Positions 10,333 through 23,100 of a stretch of 64,000 bases of DNA are shown here, piece by piece; within the stretch, counting starts at the first letter, position 1, and every line of letters begins with the position of its first letter. Origin of the DNA: Eretmocerus hayati. Lineage: Eukaryota; Arthropoda; Insecta; Hymenoptera; Aphelinidae. The position numbers were made by a program, and so were the translations under genes. The stretch is taken from positions 58,863,797 to 58,927,796 of the forward strand of contig CM056744.1 in NCBI GenBank assembly GCA_029851415.1, written 5' to 3'. Under the pieces are notes generated by a model. It saw only the letters and a list, made by a program, of their open reading frames with translations, did no database searches and was not told the DNA's origin.

Positions 10333-12330
10333 TTACTGTAATTCACCGGCATCGAGGCGCCTCACCTCCCTCTCTTTCTCCTCCTTACGGGTCATCACCA
10401 GCTTGATGTATCCGGTAACTCTATCCCATGTCTCCTGGTTGCGAAGTAAGTAGAGGACAAGGTTCTCAGACGTCAGTTGAGCACCCAGCCATCCATCCAA
10501 CTCGGCGCGCTCTCTTTGTGTTTCGTTGCAGGTGAACAGGGCGTGTTCAGCGTCATCCCAGTTGTCCCCGCATGACCGACATGCTGGGGATGTCCTCTTC
10601 TTGAACCGGGTCAGATAGGCACCGAAGCAACCGTGGTCACTCAGTGCTTGCGTCGTCCAGTAATCTATCTCTCCGTGGGTGCGTTCCGTCCATTTGGCTA
10701 CGTCACGGATCAGCCGGTGCGTCCATCTGCCATTTGCAAATGACGAATCCCACTCAGTTTGCCAATGCTCAAGGGTGGTTTCCTTCTCGTTGTCGCGGAT
10801 GATCTCCTTCATCGTTGGAGTGAGTACTCGTTCGGCTCCGATCACTTTCTGGCGGTCCCAGATCCTCACTCGCTCCGCGACGAGCAAGTAGATGGGCGGT
10901 GCACTCGCCAATACGTAAGCCGCATCTCCTGACACGGTGCGGTAGGCACGGATACTTCTCAGGGCCGCTCTCCGGTGGACAGGCCCCATCCTCTTCTCGA
11001 TGATGGTCTTCTCTACTCTCTTTCCCCACACGGGTGCACGGTAGAGCATGATAGAGGTGCTGACGGTGTTGAGAAGTGCGCGCCTCTTCTCCTTGGGTCC
11101 CCCGATATTCAGCATAAGCCGCTGAAGCGCCGCACCAACCCTGCTCGCTCTCTGGGCGGCCTCCTGGATGTGCTTCTTGAACGACCACTTGTCGTCAAGC
11201 CCTACGCCGAGGTATTTCAGCTCTGTCTTGCGTGGGATCTCTTGCCCGTTGATGTAAAAGTGGGGCAAGTCAAACTTCCTGCGTCTTGTGACCACGATTG
11301 CTTCGCACTTCTTGACAGCAAGCTCTAGGAGCCTGCTGATCATCCACTCGTAGACTCGGGCCAGCGCCTCGTTTGCGCGTCTACCCAAGAGTTTCTCGTT
11401 GTTGGACCAGACTATGAGCCCCGCGTCGTCCGCGAAAGCCACTATTATCACTCCTTCGGGCAGTTCAATAGACAGTAAACTGTCGTACTGGGTGTTCCAG
11501 TTGAACGGCCCGGAGACCGATCCCTGTCCAATTCCGGCGGACAGTTTCCGAATCTCTTGTCCTTCGTCGGTGTCGTACACGAGTGTCCTGTTCCGCAGAT
11601 AGTCACTCGTGATGGCTAGTAGATAGGACGGCACTTTACCTGCTTGGGATTGATAGACTCGCTCCCAGCTCGCGCAGTTGAACGCGTTCTTTATGTCCAA
11701 CGCAATAATGGCACAGAATCCTCTTCTTCCTTGGTATGGGTTCCCTACCGACGCTTGAACCCATTCTCGGACCTCCTCGATCGCGTGCACAGTGCTTCGT
11801 CCCTTCCGGAACCCAAACTTCATTGGTCATAGCCCGCCGCTCTCTTCGTAGGCTTTTTCCACCCTGTTGAGCACCATCCTCTCGTACATTTTCCCGATAT
11901 TGTCGAGCATGCTGAGAGAGCGTTGACCTCCTTGACCTTTAGGTATCAGGACCAGCTTCTGGCGTTTCCACTTATCCGGGAAATTTCCCGCGCTCAGACA
12001 GATGTTGAAGAGGTCAAGGAGTAAATCTGGCTTGTACTTAAAGACTAGTTTCACAGCCTCGTTTGGAAAGCCGTCCAGGCCAGGGGCCTTGCCGTTTGGC
12101 AGTCTCTTCGCCGCTATGAGTAGTTCTTGCATAGTGAAGAGCGGGATGAGGTCGTCGCTCTCTGAAGGGGATGTGACACTGGGTTCTCCTGCTGGGAAGA
12201 GGTCTTCCACGATGCTGCGCAAGGTAGCTGCATCAGTCGGAGCTGGGTTGCCCCTCCGGTCGGACCTTGGACATGACCACGCGGTATGGCGTACCCCACG
12301 GGTCTCCATTAACCATGTCGCACAATTCAC
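10333..12330 (-). pseudogene. R1-like reverse transcriptase, copy E1
   Basis: Reading downward, the upper frame (12330-11827) gives KAPGLDGFPNEA, LFNICLSAGNFPDKWKR and LSMLDNIGKMYERM. A single in-frame TGA at 11827-11829 follows, then the lower frame (11823-10333) continues with FGFRKGRSTVHAI, the metal-binding DIKNAFNCA, GIGQGSVSGP and the catalytic AFADDAGLIV. The C-terminal part has a CxxC...HxxxxC cysteine motif (ACRSCGDNWDDAEHALFTC), as in other R1-like ORF2 proteins. Apart from the stop the RT is intact. ORF2 would make the first cDNA strand at the nicked target. Confidence 0.85.
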
Positions 12331-13461
12331 CCCAGCGATTCTCTTTGCTTCTCCGGATGGCTAGAACGAGAGCCTTCTTTGCTTCTCTGTACGCCCTATC
12401 ATCTTCCCCCAGTGATGGTCGTTTTAGTTTCCTTGATCGCCACGCGGTTCTCCCTTTCTTATTGCTCGTTCTTCGTAGGGCTCTTATCTCGTCGGTGATC
12501 CAGTACTCTGGTTTCCTCCAAAAGTATGATGTTGTCTTGCGAGACATCGATGCGTCACAAGCTCTTGTGATGGTGGTCGTCACCATATCCACAGCCTCGT
12601 CCGCGGTGATGTTCATCGGGAGATCTTCGGCTATTCCTATCGATTCCCGGAATTTCCCCTCATCCAGCTTGCGTACCTGCCACCCCGTCGGTCGCGGTCT
12701 GCGTGTCGTCTGTCTCTTCCTGTCAGTCCTAAGCCGAAACCGAATATGTCGATGGTCACTCAATGTTTCCGTGTCCAGAACCTCCCACGATGTCATACGT
12801 CCCATAAGCGACGGGCTCATGAACGTCAGGTCGAGGACCGAAGACGAACCTCCCTCCCTGGACCGAGTGTCGTGTCGGTAGTAGGTGATAACCCCCGTCT
12901 CGTTCGCGAGCACTAATCCCAATGCCTCCATGGCATCAGCGAGTATTACCCCCCGTCTATCACGCGGCCCCCCGCTCCAAGTCGATTCCTTGGAGTTGAA
13001 ATCCCCCGCGATTATAACTGGGCCCCCCATTGCCTCACATCCTCTTCTAGGTCGTGGAGCTCGTCTTCGAATTCGTGCGTCTTGAGCGACGGCGAATAGT
13101 AGCAGCTGTAGACTGCTGTGCCCTCTATGGTCTTCCGAACGAAACCGCGGCCACTAACAGCTGGTCCAGTCTCACGGATCGCAGGATTCATGATCTGGAT
13201 TACGGCTGTCCTCCAGTGATCGAATGTGGATCGAGAGAAGTCGCGCTTCCGAGGCGGTGCGGAGATAATTAGGACATCGATCCCTCCTTCTTTGGCAACA
13301 GCGTGTAGGAGATCGTCTGCGTCCCCGCTCTTCCTGAGGTTGGCTTGAATGAAGCTAGCCATTTCTTCCCTCCCTCCGTCTATATGTGGTTCTTGCCCTC
13401 TGGTACGCAGTGCAGTTGCTGGCCCCAGATCTAAGGTCAGATTTGGACCCGATCGCCGCAC
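12233..13461 (-). pseudogene. R1-like AP endonuclease domain, copy E1
   Basis: The N-terminal frame (13461-13012) contains MASFIQANLRKSG and LIISAPPRKR (the usual SEPP-like position reads SAPP). It is followed, after a frameshift near 13020, by the frame 13030-12233 with VIIAGDFNSKES, VLDLTFMSPSL and LSDHRHIRF. These correspond to the QxN, E-P-P, D-F-N and S-D-H motifs of the APE-type endonuclease that nicks target DNA. A second frame change near 12240-12330 separates it from the RT. The loss of the Glu in SAPP may itself impair activity. Confidence 0.8.
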
Positions 13462-14041
13462 AGCTTAGGCATTTTGGTTTTTCCTTGCAAATCGCAGCGA
13501 GGTTTTCTAGTTCGCCGCATTGGAAGCAGAGTTTTGGTTTCCGTTCCTCTGCCTTCTCTTTCTTGCACCCCGAGGCCTTGTGGCCGTACTCTAAGCAGTT
13601 ATAGCACCGTGGGATGCCACCCTTCTCGCGGATCCTGACTCTGCCCCATCCAACCTTTGGCTCCTTCCAGTCGAGGAGATGGTGGGCCAGTCTCGTTGAG
13701 ATCGAGACAACAGCGGTTTGGGTGCCGCGGTAGCCACTCCGGATGGACTTGACTACAACGGCACCCTTCTCGTTTTCTGGTAGGGCCTTCTCGAGGTCAT
13801 CCCGCACCTTGATTATGTCGACATCGTAGTCGACTCCGAGCACCTTGAGGGTCGTGCTGTTTGCTAGACAGTGGGCAGCTCCTTCTTGCCCGACGACTGG
13901 TGCCAAGGCTGCCTTGACGGTGGCGACATCGGTGCCCTTCTTGAGTTCAAGAAGGACTTGGCCTCCTTGGGTCTTGCGGATGCCCGTGACCTTAGAGCCC
14001 ACTTCTTCATCGAGGTCATCCGTTATTATCCTGCGCAGCAT
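13355..14041 (-). pseudogene. R1-like ORF1 (gag-like), copy E1, 5'-truncated
   Basis: The 228-codon frame ends just inside the start of ORF2, the overlap usual in this group. Near residue 140 it has an intact CCHC knuckle, CYNCLEYGHKASGC. The second knuckle reads CGELENLAAIC, so its Gly-His pair is lost; the 44.6-kb copy has CGEPGHLAATC. A third CxxC follows. ORF1 proteins coat the element RNA in the nucleus or cytoplasm. The frame lacks the normal N-terminal region and begins next to the (TC)n repeat. Confidence 0.8.
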
Positions 14042-14074
14042 GTCTGCGTAGGTTAGCCCACCTTTTTGCCATCA

Positions 14075-14077
<3 letters not shown>

Positions 14078-14149
<72 letters not shown>
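14078..14149. repeat. (TC)n microsatellite
   Basis: A nearly pure 72-bp TC dinucleotide run lies between the 5' end of R1-like copy E1 and the truncated 5' edge of family A copy A3. Confidence 0.95.
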
Positions 14150-14151
<2 letters not shown>

Positions 14152-16582
14152 CATTAATGTCCCCTCCACTGATGTCATTGAGACATTCAATGTCTCAATG
14201 ACAATGTCAAAGTAATATTAGATGAGCTGGCGCCTGAAGAAACGATATGCCCTCGTAAAGGCGATGCTCCTTGGATTGGGCTGAGCTGAAGGCGCTCATG
14301 AAGAAGCGAGATGTGACACGTAGGCGCTGGGAGCGGAGTCAATGCAACCATGCAAGCGTACAGGGCTTCAGAGTGAGTACTTTCGACTCAGCGAAGAGGT
14401 CGACGAGCACATAGAGCAAGACCGAAATTCTTCCCTTCAGAGTCATCTCTCAGACGCTCTTGATCAAAACAAGAACATTTGGGAGGAAATGCGCGACCTC
14501 GTCCTCTTGCCTAAGAGCAAAGAGGAGAAACTTCATGGTTTCACCCCGGATGAGCTGAACACTCACTTTGCGGGCGTCTCCGTCTCGTCCATGAGAATAT
14601 GGAGGGAGCAGAGGGTGACATCATGTCGGCTTCAGAAGATGGTTTTGAATTCAAACCCACGAATTTTAACGAAGTAGTCCTTGCCATCAAACATTTCTCA
14701 TCACAGGCCCGTGGACAGACGGAGTCCCTCAAAGCGTGATCGCGAAAGCTCTCCCGACGTTAGGTGATCTTATTGTACATATTTTTAACTTCTCTCTTGC
14801 TCACAGCATCTTTCCCGAGGCCTGGAAGAAAGCACAGGTGATTGAATTGAAAAAGACGGCAGCTCCATCGTCAGTCTCGGACTCTCGTCCTATCGCGCTG
14901 CTGTGCTTCCTTGCTAAGGTTCTCGAAAAGATTGCATATGACCAAATCACGGAGTTTTTGAAGAAAGGAAAATTATTAGATGTCTTCCAGGCTGGTTTCA
15001 GACAATACCATAGTACCCAGACAGCTCTGCTGAAACTAACCGATGACATCAGAATGGGAAGAGACAGGAGGAAGATCACATTCGACTTCAGCAAAGCTTT
15101 TGACACAATCTCACCAACGAAACTACTGTGGAAACTACGACATCTTGGTTTCTCGAGATCGGCACTCCTGTAGTAGTTATTTCCAAGAATGGAAATTCCG
15201 ATTGGTTCGCCACCAATCTGGGTGTTCCACAGGGATCCGTTCGCGGGCCTCTGCTCTTTGGTTTATACGTCAATGATCTACCTGGGTTACTAGATGGAAA
15301 GTCGGTTAATCACATCTTCTACGCAGATGATCTTCAAATTTATACTCAAGTAGAGGAGAAGAATATCAGAGAGGGAATTGCTCGGTTAGAAGAAATAGGG
15401 CGACTCGTCGTTGGGTGGGCCGATGGCTCCGGCCTGCGTCTCAACGCTGGTAAAACCAAGGCAATCTTTTTCTCTTCTGAGAGGAATATCAAGGATCTGA
15501 GAAGGATGGGTTTGCTAGGTGTTGAGATACAAGAAGGAGTTCTCATTCCATTCAGCGATACAGTTGTGAGTCTTGGTGTTGTTCTTGATAGTGAATTATC
15601 GTGAAAATCCCAAATAAATCAAGTGACAAAGAAAGTCAACCGAGCCCTATACGGTTTGCGATTATTTAGGGCATGCATCACCAGGACTCTACGAATTCGT
15701 TCAATCGAGGCGTTGGTCCAACCCCACCTGGACAACTGTACTATCGTTGAATTTGATGCGACCGATGAACAACGACAACGAATACAGCGACTGAGCAATG
15801 CATGTGTGAGATACATTTTTGATCGTGAGAGAGACGAGCATATTACTCCGTTTAGGGAAGGATTGGGATGGTTGCGTACTGATTCGCGGCGAATGTACTT
15901 TGCAGCCATTATCATGCACAAGATCATGCATATGGGAGAACCTGGCTACCTGGCTGCAATGTTTACCAGGTACCAGTCCGATCGCCCTTCTCGGGGTAAT
16001 GCCGAAGAGCAAGAACTCGAAGTTCCCAGGATGAGACTCGAATATGGCCGAAGATCGTTCCAAGTTCAATGTGCTCGCCTGTGGAACTTCCTCCCCTCGG
16101 GTCTACGGCAGATTCAAAAACTTTCATTGTTCAAGGAGTCAATCAAAGAATTCTTGTTCGAGCAACCTCCACAGAGAATTGATGTGAGCGGGATGCAACA
16201 TTTCAATCTTTAAGCGACATGGGCTTTTCTTATTTGTTCCTATATTCTTTTCTTCCCACTAAGAGGATTAACTTTCATGCGTGATTTTGCATCACAAGAC
16301 TCATATATAACTGTGATATTCTTTGCGAGCCCTTGTCGACGTTATTGTATTGTAACCCATGGAGTATTCACCCTCGGTGCTATTATTTTATTTTTAGTAT
16401 CATATGACTATTCACGAACTGTGATATACTTTGTCCTTGACCAAACCGATAAATACTGATTATCTATTTGAAGGAGAATTCATTGATTTCCATGAGCCTG
16501 GTATTTGTGACATATGTAATATATATGTATCTTTAACTTTCGTCTGTGGACAAATAAAGGACCATCAATCAATCAATCAATC
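14150..16582 (+). mobile_element. Family A CR1/L2-like retrotransposon, longest copy (A3)
   Basis: The copy contains a degenerate linker (14200-14735), an RT domain (14736-16213), and a 3' UTR with AATAAA at about 16552 and an (ATCA)n tail at 16563-16582. It is 5'-truncated at the (TC)n repeat. It shows what copies at 1-658, 6.7-8.0 kb and 9.0-9.3 kb looked like before truncation. Confidence 0.8.
14736..16213 (+). pseudogene. Family A reverse transcriptase, copy A3
   Basis: The RT fingers read FPEAWKKAQVIELKK, DSRPIALLCFLAKVLEKI and FQAGFRQYHSTQTALLKLTD. The palm has FDFSKAFDTISP, GVPQGSVRGPLLF and the catalytic IFYADDLQIY. A small deletion with a frameshift near 15170 removes the stretch normally between SALL and the SYL-like motif. 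A single TGA at 15602-15604 replaces the Trp seen as TWKPP in copy A2. From 15605 on the frame is open to TAA at 16211-16213. The motif spelling (FSKAFD, YADD, INDL-like VNDLP) suggests CR1/L2-like; jockey-like is the alternative. Confidence 0.85.
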
Positions 16583-16842
16583 TCCCCGGCGGTAAGTGTC
16601 TTTGCACGATTTCCTTGATTCCCCCTTATTTTCCGACACCATCCGCTGTTTCGAAGTGCCTACGGGCTCATTCTCCACAGATCTTTGCACGCTCAATTTT
16701 GCAAGCGTTCGTCGGTTCCATGGATCTTTGTGGGATTGTATTTCTTGCAAATATTCTATCTGTTTTCTCTAGTACATGTTGGATTTGGAGGTTGGGTGAT
16801 TTGTACTTGATGTGCCAAATCATGGAGTTCCATGATAACAAC
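16583..16842. other. No recognised gene
   Basis: I see no coding region or repeat family in this 260-bp spacer between the (ATCA)n tail and the foldback. Confidence 0.4.
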
Positions 16843-17995
16843 TAGATGGCACGGGTCTCTAGAAGGAGGTCTAAGACCATGGTGCAGACCATCCAAGGAA
16901 TTGTTGTGCGATGTCATTTCTGGCCCCTGTAGGATCATTTTCCAGCTGGTATAGAAATCGCCACTTGGGCCGTTCCTCAATAAAGTCCAAAAAACGTGTT
17001 CTTTCGCGACTTTTTGACCTCTTACGCTCTATAGCTCGAACGGGACGCGTTTTTTTGAAAAATGTGTGGAGACCTTTTGTGTAGATCTAAAGAAATTAAC
17101 GAAGGATATGTCCTTATCCCATCCCGTGAGACTGGCCTGTTGGAGAAATTAGAGCTTTTTCCTCGAAAAATTATATTCTACCCGCTCCCTCGGCCCACAG
17201 CTCGAACGGGACGCATTTTTTCGAAAAATTTATAGAGACCTTTTTTGTAGATCTTGAAAAATTGAGGGAGAATATGTCCTTGTCTCATCCCGTGAGACTC
17301 ATTTGTTGGACATGAGAGAGGTTTTTCCACCAGAGATCGTATGACCTCGTAATTTCCCTATGTTTTATAGACATAACTTCAAAATCATGCGTCCTATCGG
17401 AACATCATAGCTCATAGGAAGTTATCCTATAGAAGTATCGATGGAACACATTATCTTATGATTATGTCTATAGAACAGAGGGAAATACGGGGGAAATAAG
17501 ATCTTTGGTGGAAAAACCTCTCATATGTCCAACAAATGAGTCTTACAGGATGAGACAAGGACATACTCTTCCTCAATGTTTCGAGATCTACAAAAAAGGT
17601 CTCCATACATTTTTCGAGAAAATGCGTCTCGTTCGAGCTGTGTACCGAGAGAGCGGGAGGAATATAATTTTTCGAGGAAAAAGCTCTAATTTCTCCAACA
17701 GGCCAGTCTCACGGGATGGGATAAGGACATATTCTTCGTTAATTTCTTTAGATCTACACAAAAGGTCACCACACATTTTTCAAGAAAACGCGTCCCGTTC
17801 GAGCTATAGAGCGTAAGAGGTCGAAAGGTCGCGAAAGAACACGTTTTTTGGACTTTATTGAAAAACGGCCCAAGTGGCGATTTCTATACTAGCTGGAAAA
17901 TGAATCCACAAGGGCCAGAAATGATATCGCACATTAATCTCTTGGGTGGTCTGCACCATGGATTTAGACCTAGTTCTAGAGACCCGTGATGGCAG
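16843..17995. mobile_element. Foldback element with arms of about 0.55 kb
   Basis: Bases from about 16850 to 17410 are closely matched in reverse complement by about 17430 to 17985, from CACGGGTCTCTAGAA at the outer ends to the centre near 17420. Within each arm a unit starting GCTCGAACGGGACGC and ending CCCGTGAGACT occurs twice with a period near 175 bp. The open frames in it are mirror images of each other and I do not regard them as coding. A transcript across it would form a long hairpin RNA. No target duplication was resolved. Confidence 0.85.
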
Positions 17996-18559
17996 CCATC
18001 TCGACTAGGTATGGGCCCCTTCATGCCCGTGACTTCACTGGTCGGGCCGTGGGGCTATCATGTCCCAACGTGGGGTTATTACGATGGGCCAGGGCGATTA
18101 TTGAACAGTTCACCAATACATTGACTGGTATTGATTGATGAAGTACAAAGATACAAAATGCAAGCTAGCGCATGGCTAGCCGCTGGCTACGTAACTTCTA
18201 AGCGCAGGCTCTCCAGACTTCCTCTCCACGCTTCCCCTACTCTCCCGCCGGAGGGGCGGTTGTAGATACATAGGTTATATCTATGAGGGCACTGGTTGCC
18301 TACATGGGCACCTACGATATCGACCTCAAAGCCCTGCTTTCACGAATGAACGTGATTTACCTTGAGCTGAATATGTACATCGGTGTTTAGCTGCCTGATT
18401 GATGAAGGCACGACCCTGGCAATCAGAAAGCAAGTGTTGTGTTTACATTGGTCGCGGAGTGTTCACGTTTAGTGTGGCAGAAGACGCATGCTCGGAAATC
18501 TCGTGCCGAGTCCTATCTCCAGATTTGTCTTTTCGATATTGCCAGTGGTGTGTCTCATA
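17996..18559. other. No recognised gene
   Basis: Some GC-rich sequence is present (for example 18225-18260), but there is no frame, repeat or RNA gene that I can identify. Confidence 0.4.
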
Positions 18560-20139
18560 CTTTTTGATTTCCTCAAACTGAACATGCCCGATCTACCTGA
18601 TGGGTGGGAAACGTTTGATTCGTTCCGACAGTTCGGAGTTTTATTCATGGCTATTGAGGGCCAGTCCGATGAGTTCACTCAGCACTTCAGTGATACTTAC
18701 GGAAAGTTCAATAAATTAAGAGCTTTGATCATGGAACAGTCCGGAAAAATTAGTGTTTCGAAAAATGAAAATCATCTTCTCCGTGAGAAACTTGAGCAGC
18801 TTGAGAACTTGAAATCGAGTGATCAGTCAAGTTCTGAATTGAGAGTTAGAGGAATTCCTCTTGATAGCAGTAATCCTCTGGATGTTGAAATTCTTGAAAG
18901 GCTTCACGAAGAAACTTCAATCGACGACATCTTCCAGATTCGCGAATTCAAACCAAAAATTCCAAGTTCTCCTAAAGTTGATACGGTTCCCGATCAAAAG
19001 TCCGAATCCATTCCTCTGAATGGACAAAACTCCGAATGACCAAAACTCCGAAGACCAGTTCTCCGAAGCCATTCCTCCGAAAACAAAAAGTCCGAATGGA
19101 CAAAACTCCGAATGGCCCAACGTCCGAACGGTCAAAAGTCTGAATGGTCAAAATTCCGATTAACAAAAATCGAAATAATCACAATTCAAATGTTAAACTG
19201 AAGCGAAATCACGGGATATGATTCTACCCAACTCAAAATCGCTAGAGTGAGTTTCTTATTGTCCACTTCGTCGTGGCTTCGATCGATCGGCTGATTGCGA
19301 TCAATATACGCAGTAATACTCGCGAATCAGTTTCGCGTCTGCTATGGAGCCGAAAATTGTGGCGGAGAAACTTCTGTTGGTCGGATTCGTGTATATTCAA
19401 TCGGAAACAGTACCGGGATGAATTTCCTGAGATAAAATGGTTGGATCTGCAACGCTGTTTGCAAATAATCACGGGTGATCACGATTACTCATGATCAGGA
19501 TGAAGGAGTTCTAGACTCTTTGCGAGCTCTAGGACACAACATTCCAATCACATCTCATTGAGATTCTGTAGATATTGTAGGCTGTTACTCCTTCGTTGGT
19601 CTCACTACCTTCAGTAGACCATTGTAAATTTGATATGTGTACTACTTCAATACTTGATAATTACTGTCGCGATATTTTGAACGTATATGTAATGCGTGTA
19701 GTTAGTGATCATGATGTGAAATGATGGAGTATTTATGTGACTGATGCTTGACTGATTTTATATATTCTATAGTAGATGTTGCTTCTCAATGCTAATTTCG
19801 AGTAGTTTCATCCATTTATGGGTAGTCGAAGTTGATTAATAATTCAAATATTCTAAAAATATTTTTCGGTTTTTGTCCGTTCGGAGAAATGGTCTTCGGA
19901 GTTTTGGTCATTCGGAGTTTTGTCCATTCGGAGAAATGGATTCGGACTTTTGACCGGGAACCGTTGATACAGAGTCATCCACTAATGATTTCCATGCCAG
20001 CGATCCACTATCTTTCCAAAAACTCGACTTTGCTAGTAAATTCGCTTCAATCGGCTTCATCAGCTATCGGGATGATGGAAACGGCATTTTCTTTGAAATT
20101 CTCTCAGCTACACGATGTGCGATGTCTTTTTCGTCCTAA
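18560..20139 (+). pseudogene. Retrotransposon ORF1-like protein, split by an inserted element
   Basis: From the Met at about 18584 (MPDLPDGWETFD) the frame predicts a coiled coil (NHLLREKLEQLENL, roughly residues 60-85) followed by LRVRGIPLDSSNPLDVEILERL. That is the coiled coil plus RRM-like order of many CR1/jockey ORF1 proteins. At 18984 a TIR element interrupts it. Removing one target duplication restores the frame, which continues after 19963 as ESSTNDFHASDPLSFQKLDF and on to about 20139. The nature of the host gene is inferred: ORF1 is likely, but a single-copy coiled-coil gene is not excluded. Confidence 0.5.
18984..19963. mobile_element. 980-bp TIR element with 6-bp target duplication TTGATA
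   Basis: The ends CGGTTCCCG...CGGGAACCG are flanked by TTGATA at 18978-18983 and 19964-19969. The terminal repeats stay almost identical for about 84 bp (18984-19067 and 19880-19963) and are built from a 16-bp-like unit TCCGAATGGACAAAAC. The unit continues on the left side to about 19160. No transposase is encoded (the frames inside are short). The clean target duplication inside a reading frame makes the insertion unambiguous. Confidence 0.85.
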
Positions 20140-20199
20140 ACTCGAGGGGGAGGGGTAGGGGCGATAAACGCCCCCCCCCCAAAAAGAACAGCAATATTT

Positions 20200-23100
20200 T
20201 CCCGAAACAAAACATACACGTGACGAGTCTCTCGTTTTACTGCCAACTTGAACATACCTGGAGTACATTCTAGGACGCTATGGTTGAATTTTGGGCCTAT
20301 TCTCGGACCTGGAAAGCACTGCTATGAATTTTAAGAGCGATTTTCAGCCAGGAACATGTTATAAACACTGTATATTCGAACAAAATCGTTGATTCTAAGT
20401 CGGTGACCGTTCTGCTGCCTTCTGAAAAACAATAGCAATGAATTCTGAGGATATTTCACGAGATTTTCAGCTAACTTTCGAATTCAGAAATCGCTATGGA
20501 GATTGTTGCGATGCGTTTTGAGCTAAAAATTGTAGCTCGGATTTTCTACAACTGCCAGTTTAAAAACACTTGGAGTGCACTCTGAAATGGCTGAACATGA
20601 TTTTGACATCAATCCCGAGTCTCAGAACTTCTGCACGATGATTTATGACCGATATCAGGCCGGGAAATCTACAAGAAAAATTGACGTTTGGGTGAAAACT
20701 ATGAATTTTGGATGGAGAAAAACTCTACTGCCAACGAGTTAAGGCTTGACATACATTCCAGTCCTCCCTCAAAAAATTTCAAGCTCAAGCCCGAATCTGA
20801 GAATTGCTGCTGAGAGCTCTGAGATCGATTCTGAGCCAAAAGCGTGAGATGAATCAAGCAAATTTATGCATAATTATGAATCATAGGTTGGAAACCGCTC
20901 TACTCCCACATGAAAAATGGTCACATCACAATCCAGGGTTATTCAACAAAATTTTGAGCATAATCTGAGATCTGGGGATAGCTTCTGAGAGCACTGGGAT
21001 CGATTCTAATACGGCATGTGCCAGGAGTGTGTCACAGGCGTTGCAAATCAACTTGATTGACCGATTTTAGCTCGGAACTCCTATTGTTGCCAGCTTAGGA
21101 ATACTTGGAGTATACTTTGTGATCATTCGGCGAGATATTAACACTGATACCGAGTCCGAGAACTGCTGCAGTGAGATTGAGTACCGGTATTGGGTCGAAA
21201 AAGGCTGACAGATACGGCACTCTTGGCGCGAAATGATAATATTCAGGTGAATAAAAGAAGTACTGCCAACTAATCAACAATTGGATCCAATTCTGGATCT
21301 CTCTCACAGAATTTTGAGCCCAATCTCACACCCGAGAATCGCTGCTAAGAGCACTGAGATCAATCCTTATTCAGCAACATTTCAGAAAGGTAGAAAACTC
21401 TCGCATAATCGTGGATTATAGGGCGGAAATCGTCCTACTGCCACCAGAACAGCAATCGAGATACATTTTGGAATCATTCGACGTGATTTTGAACAGAACC
21501 CCGATTCTTTATATATCTGCTGAGAGCTTTGAGATCGATTCTGAGGCAGAAATTGCGAAGTGGCCCTAGAAATGAACCAGATCTGATGATTCTAACTCCC
21601 AATGAGTACTACTGCTACCCCAAGAATACATGCAGTGAAATCTAGGATCGCAGTTGGGAATGTCTAGCCAAATCCTGCATCTGAGTATTGCTGCAGACAA
21701 ATTTCAGATGCATATTGAGCTCAGTATTGTCGTAAATTACAGTCGATCTGATGAGAAATAGTTGAATTTTCTTCTCCAATTGTACTACTGCCAAGGTAAG
21801 TACCATTCCATCTCGTTACAATCCAGAAGTGAATATTTTGAGCCCGGTGTCATGCCCCCGAATCACTGCAGTGTCATCTGCAGTCAAGATTGGGCTGAAA
21901 CCATCGGGAAACCGTGCGGATCCCACGGCGAATGACGAGTTTTAGGAGGGTGATTATACTACTGCCAACTCGAGAATGATCTTATCGAGTTCCAAGTTTG
22001 CCAGTGAATTTTATGGGCACGTTCCCGTGTCTCAAAACTACTGCAGTGCGATCTGAAACCAATATTTGGGCCAGAGTACTCGCAAACGAGCGCGGGTTAT
22101 ATAAAAGGAGATGAATACTGGGGCTTAAATCCTACTCCTGCCAATTTGAGATTAGATCCAGGACAGTCTGAGTTCCGCTAGAAGTATTTTTGGCCCGGTC
22201 TCGTGTCTGACAATTACTGCAGTGCGATCTGCAAACGGTATTGGGCCCAAAATAATGGGAAACTTCTGCGGATCCTGAAGGAAATGATGATTTCTGGGGG
22301 GGGGGGGTAAATCGTACAACTGCCAATTCTATGAGGAATCCAATACATTTCTGAATCGGCTGGAAACATTCGGCCCCGGATCATCCGCAATCCGTGCGGA
22401 TCCCATGGAAAATAATACATCTTAGGATGGAGATCGTACTACTGCGACCGTTGAAACCGACCCAGCACATCTTGGATCGGGAGAGAAATATTTTGTGCCC
22501 AGCCCCGTGTCTCAAACTCACTGCAGTGCGATCTGCGATCGGTATTGGCCCAAGAATCTTCGGAAACTCCTGCGGATCCTATAGAAAATGACGATTCCTA
22601 GAGGGTGAAACGTACTACTGCCAACTGAATGATGAATCCACATTTTGGGATTGACTAGAACTAAATTGGGCCTAGTCTCGTGGCTCAGAGTCAATGCAGT
22701 GCGATCTGAGATCGGTATTGGGCCCAGAATCATCGGAAATAATTGCAAATCGTATTCAGAATCATCAATTCTAGGGGGTATATCCTATTCCTGCCAACTC
22801 GATGAGGAATCCAGTTGACTTTGGGATCAACTAACAAGGGGAACACCAACCTTGTGGGCCCTGGATCTTGATGAAACTTTGGGAATCTCCTTGTTTTGGT
22901 GAAGAATGAAGGTACTCAGAAGGGTTTTGTCCAATGGGCCTCCTATCCCGAGATACAGCTATGGAGGTTAGCATTGTCCATATAGGCCCATGTTAAAATG
23001 ACACATATATAGATATACTGACAATGCTAATCTGTGTAGCTGTATCTCGAGATGGGAAGCCCATTGGACGAAACCCTTCTGGGTTCCTTCATTTCTCATC

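Larger units (their letters stand above)
9883..14076 (-). mobile_element. R1-like non-LTR retrotransposon, copy E1
   Basis: The element reads on the minus strand from about 14076 (5') to a poly(A) 3' end, seen as poly(T) at 9883-9901. It carries a gag-like ORF1 with zinc knuckles, an ORF2 with AP-type endonuclease and RT, and a 3' UTR of about 430 bp. The ORF1 start is missing, so the copy is 5'-truncated. Both ends lie in simple repeats: TC-rich plus the (AATC)n tail of a family A copy on one side and a 72-bp (TC)n on the other. RT motifs (DIKNAFN, FADDAG) place it in or near the R1/I-like group. Confidence 0.85.

Noticed and set aside
17505..17816. 103-codon frame in the foldback
   Set aside because: A mirror frame exists in the other arm and no family is recognised; the DNA structure explains both.
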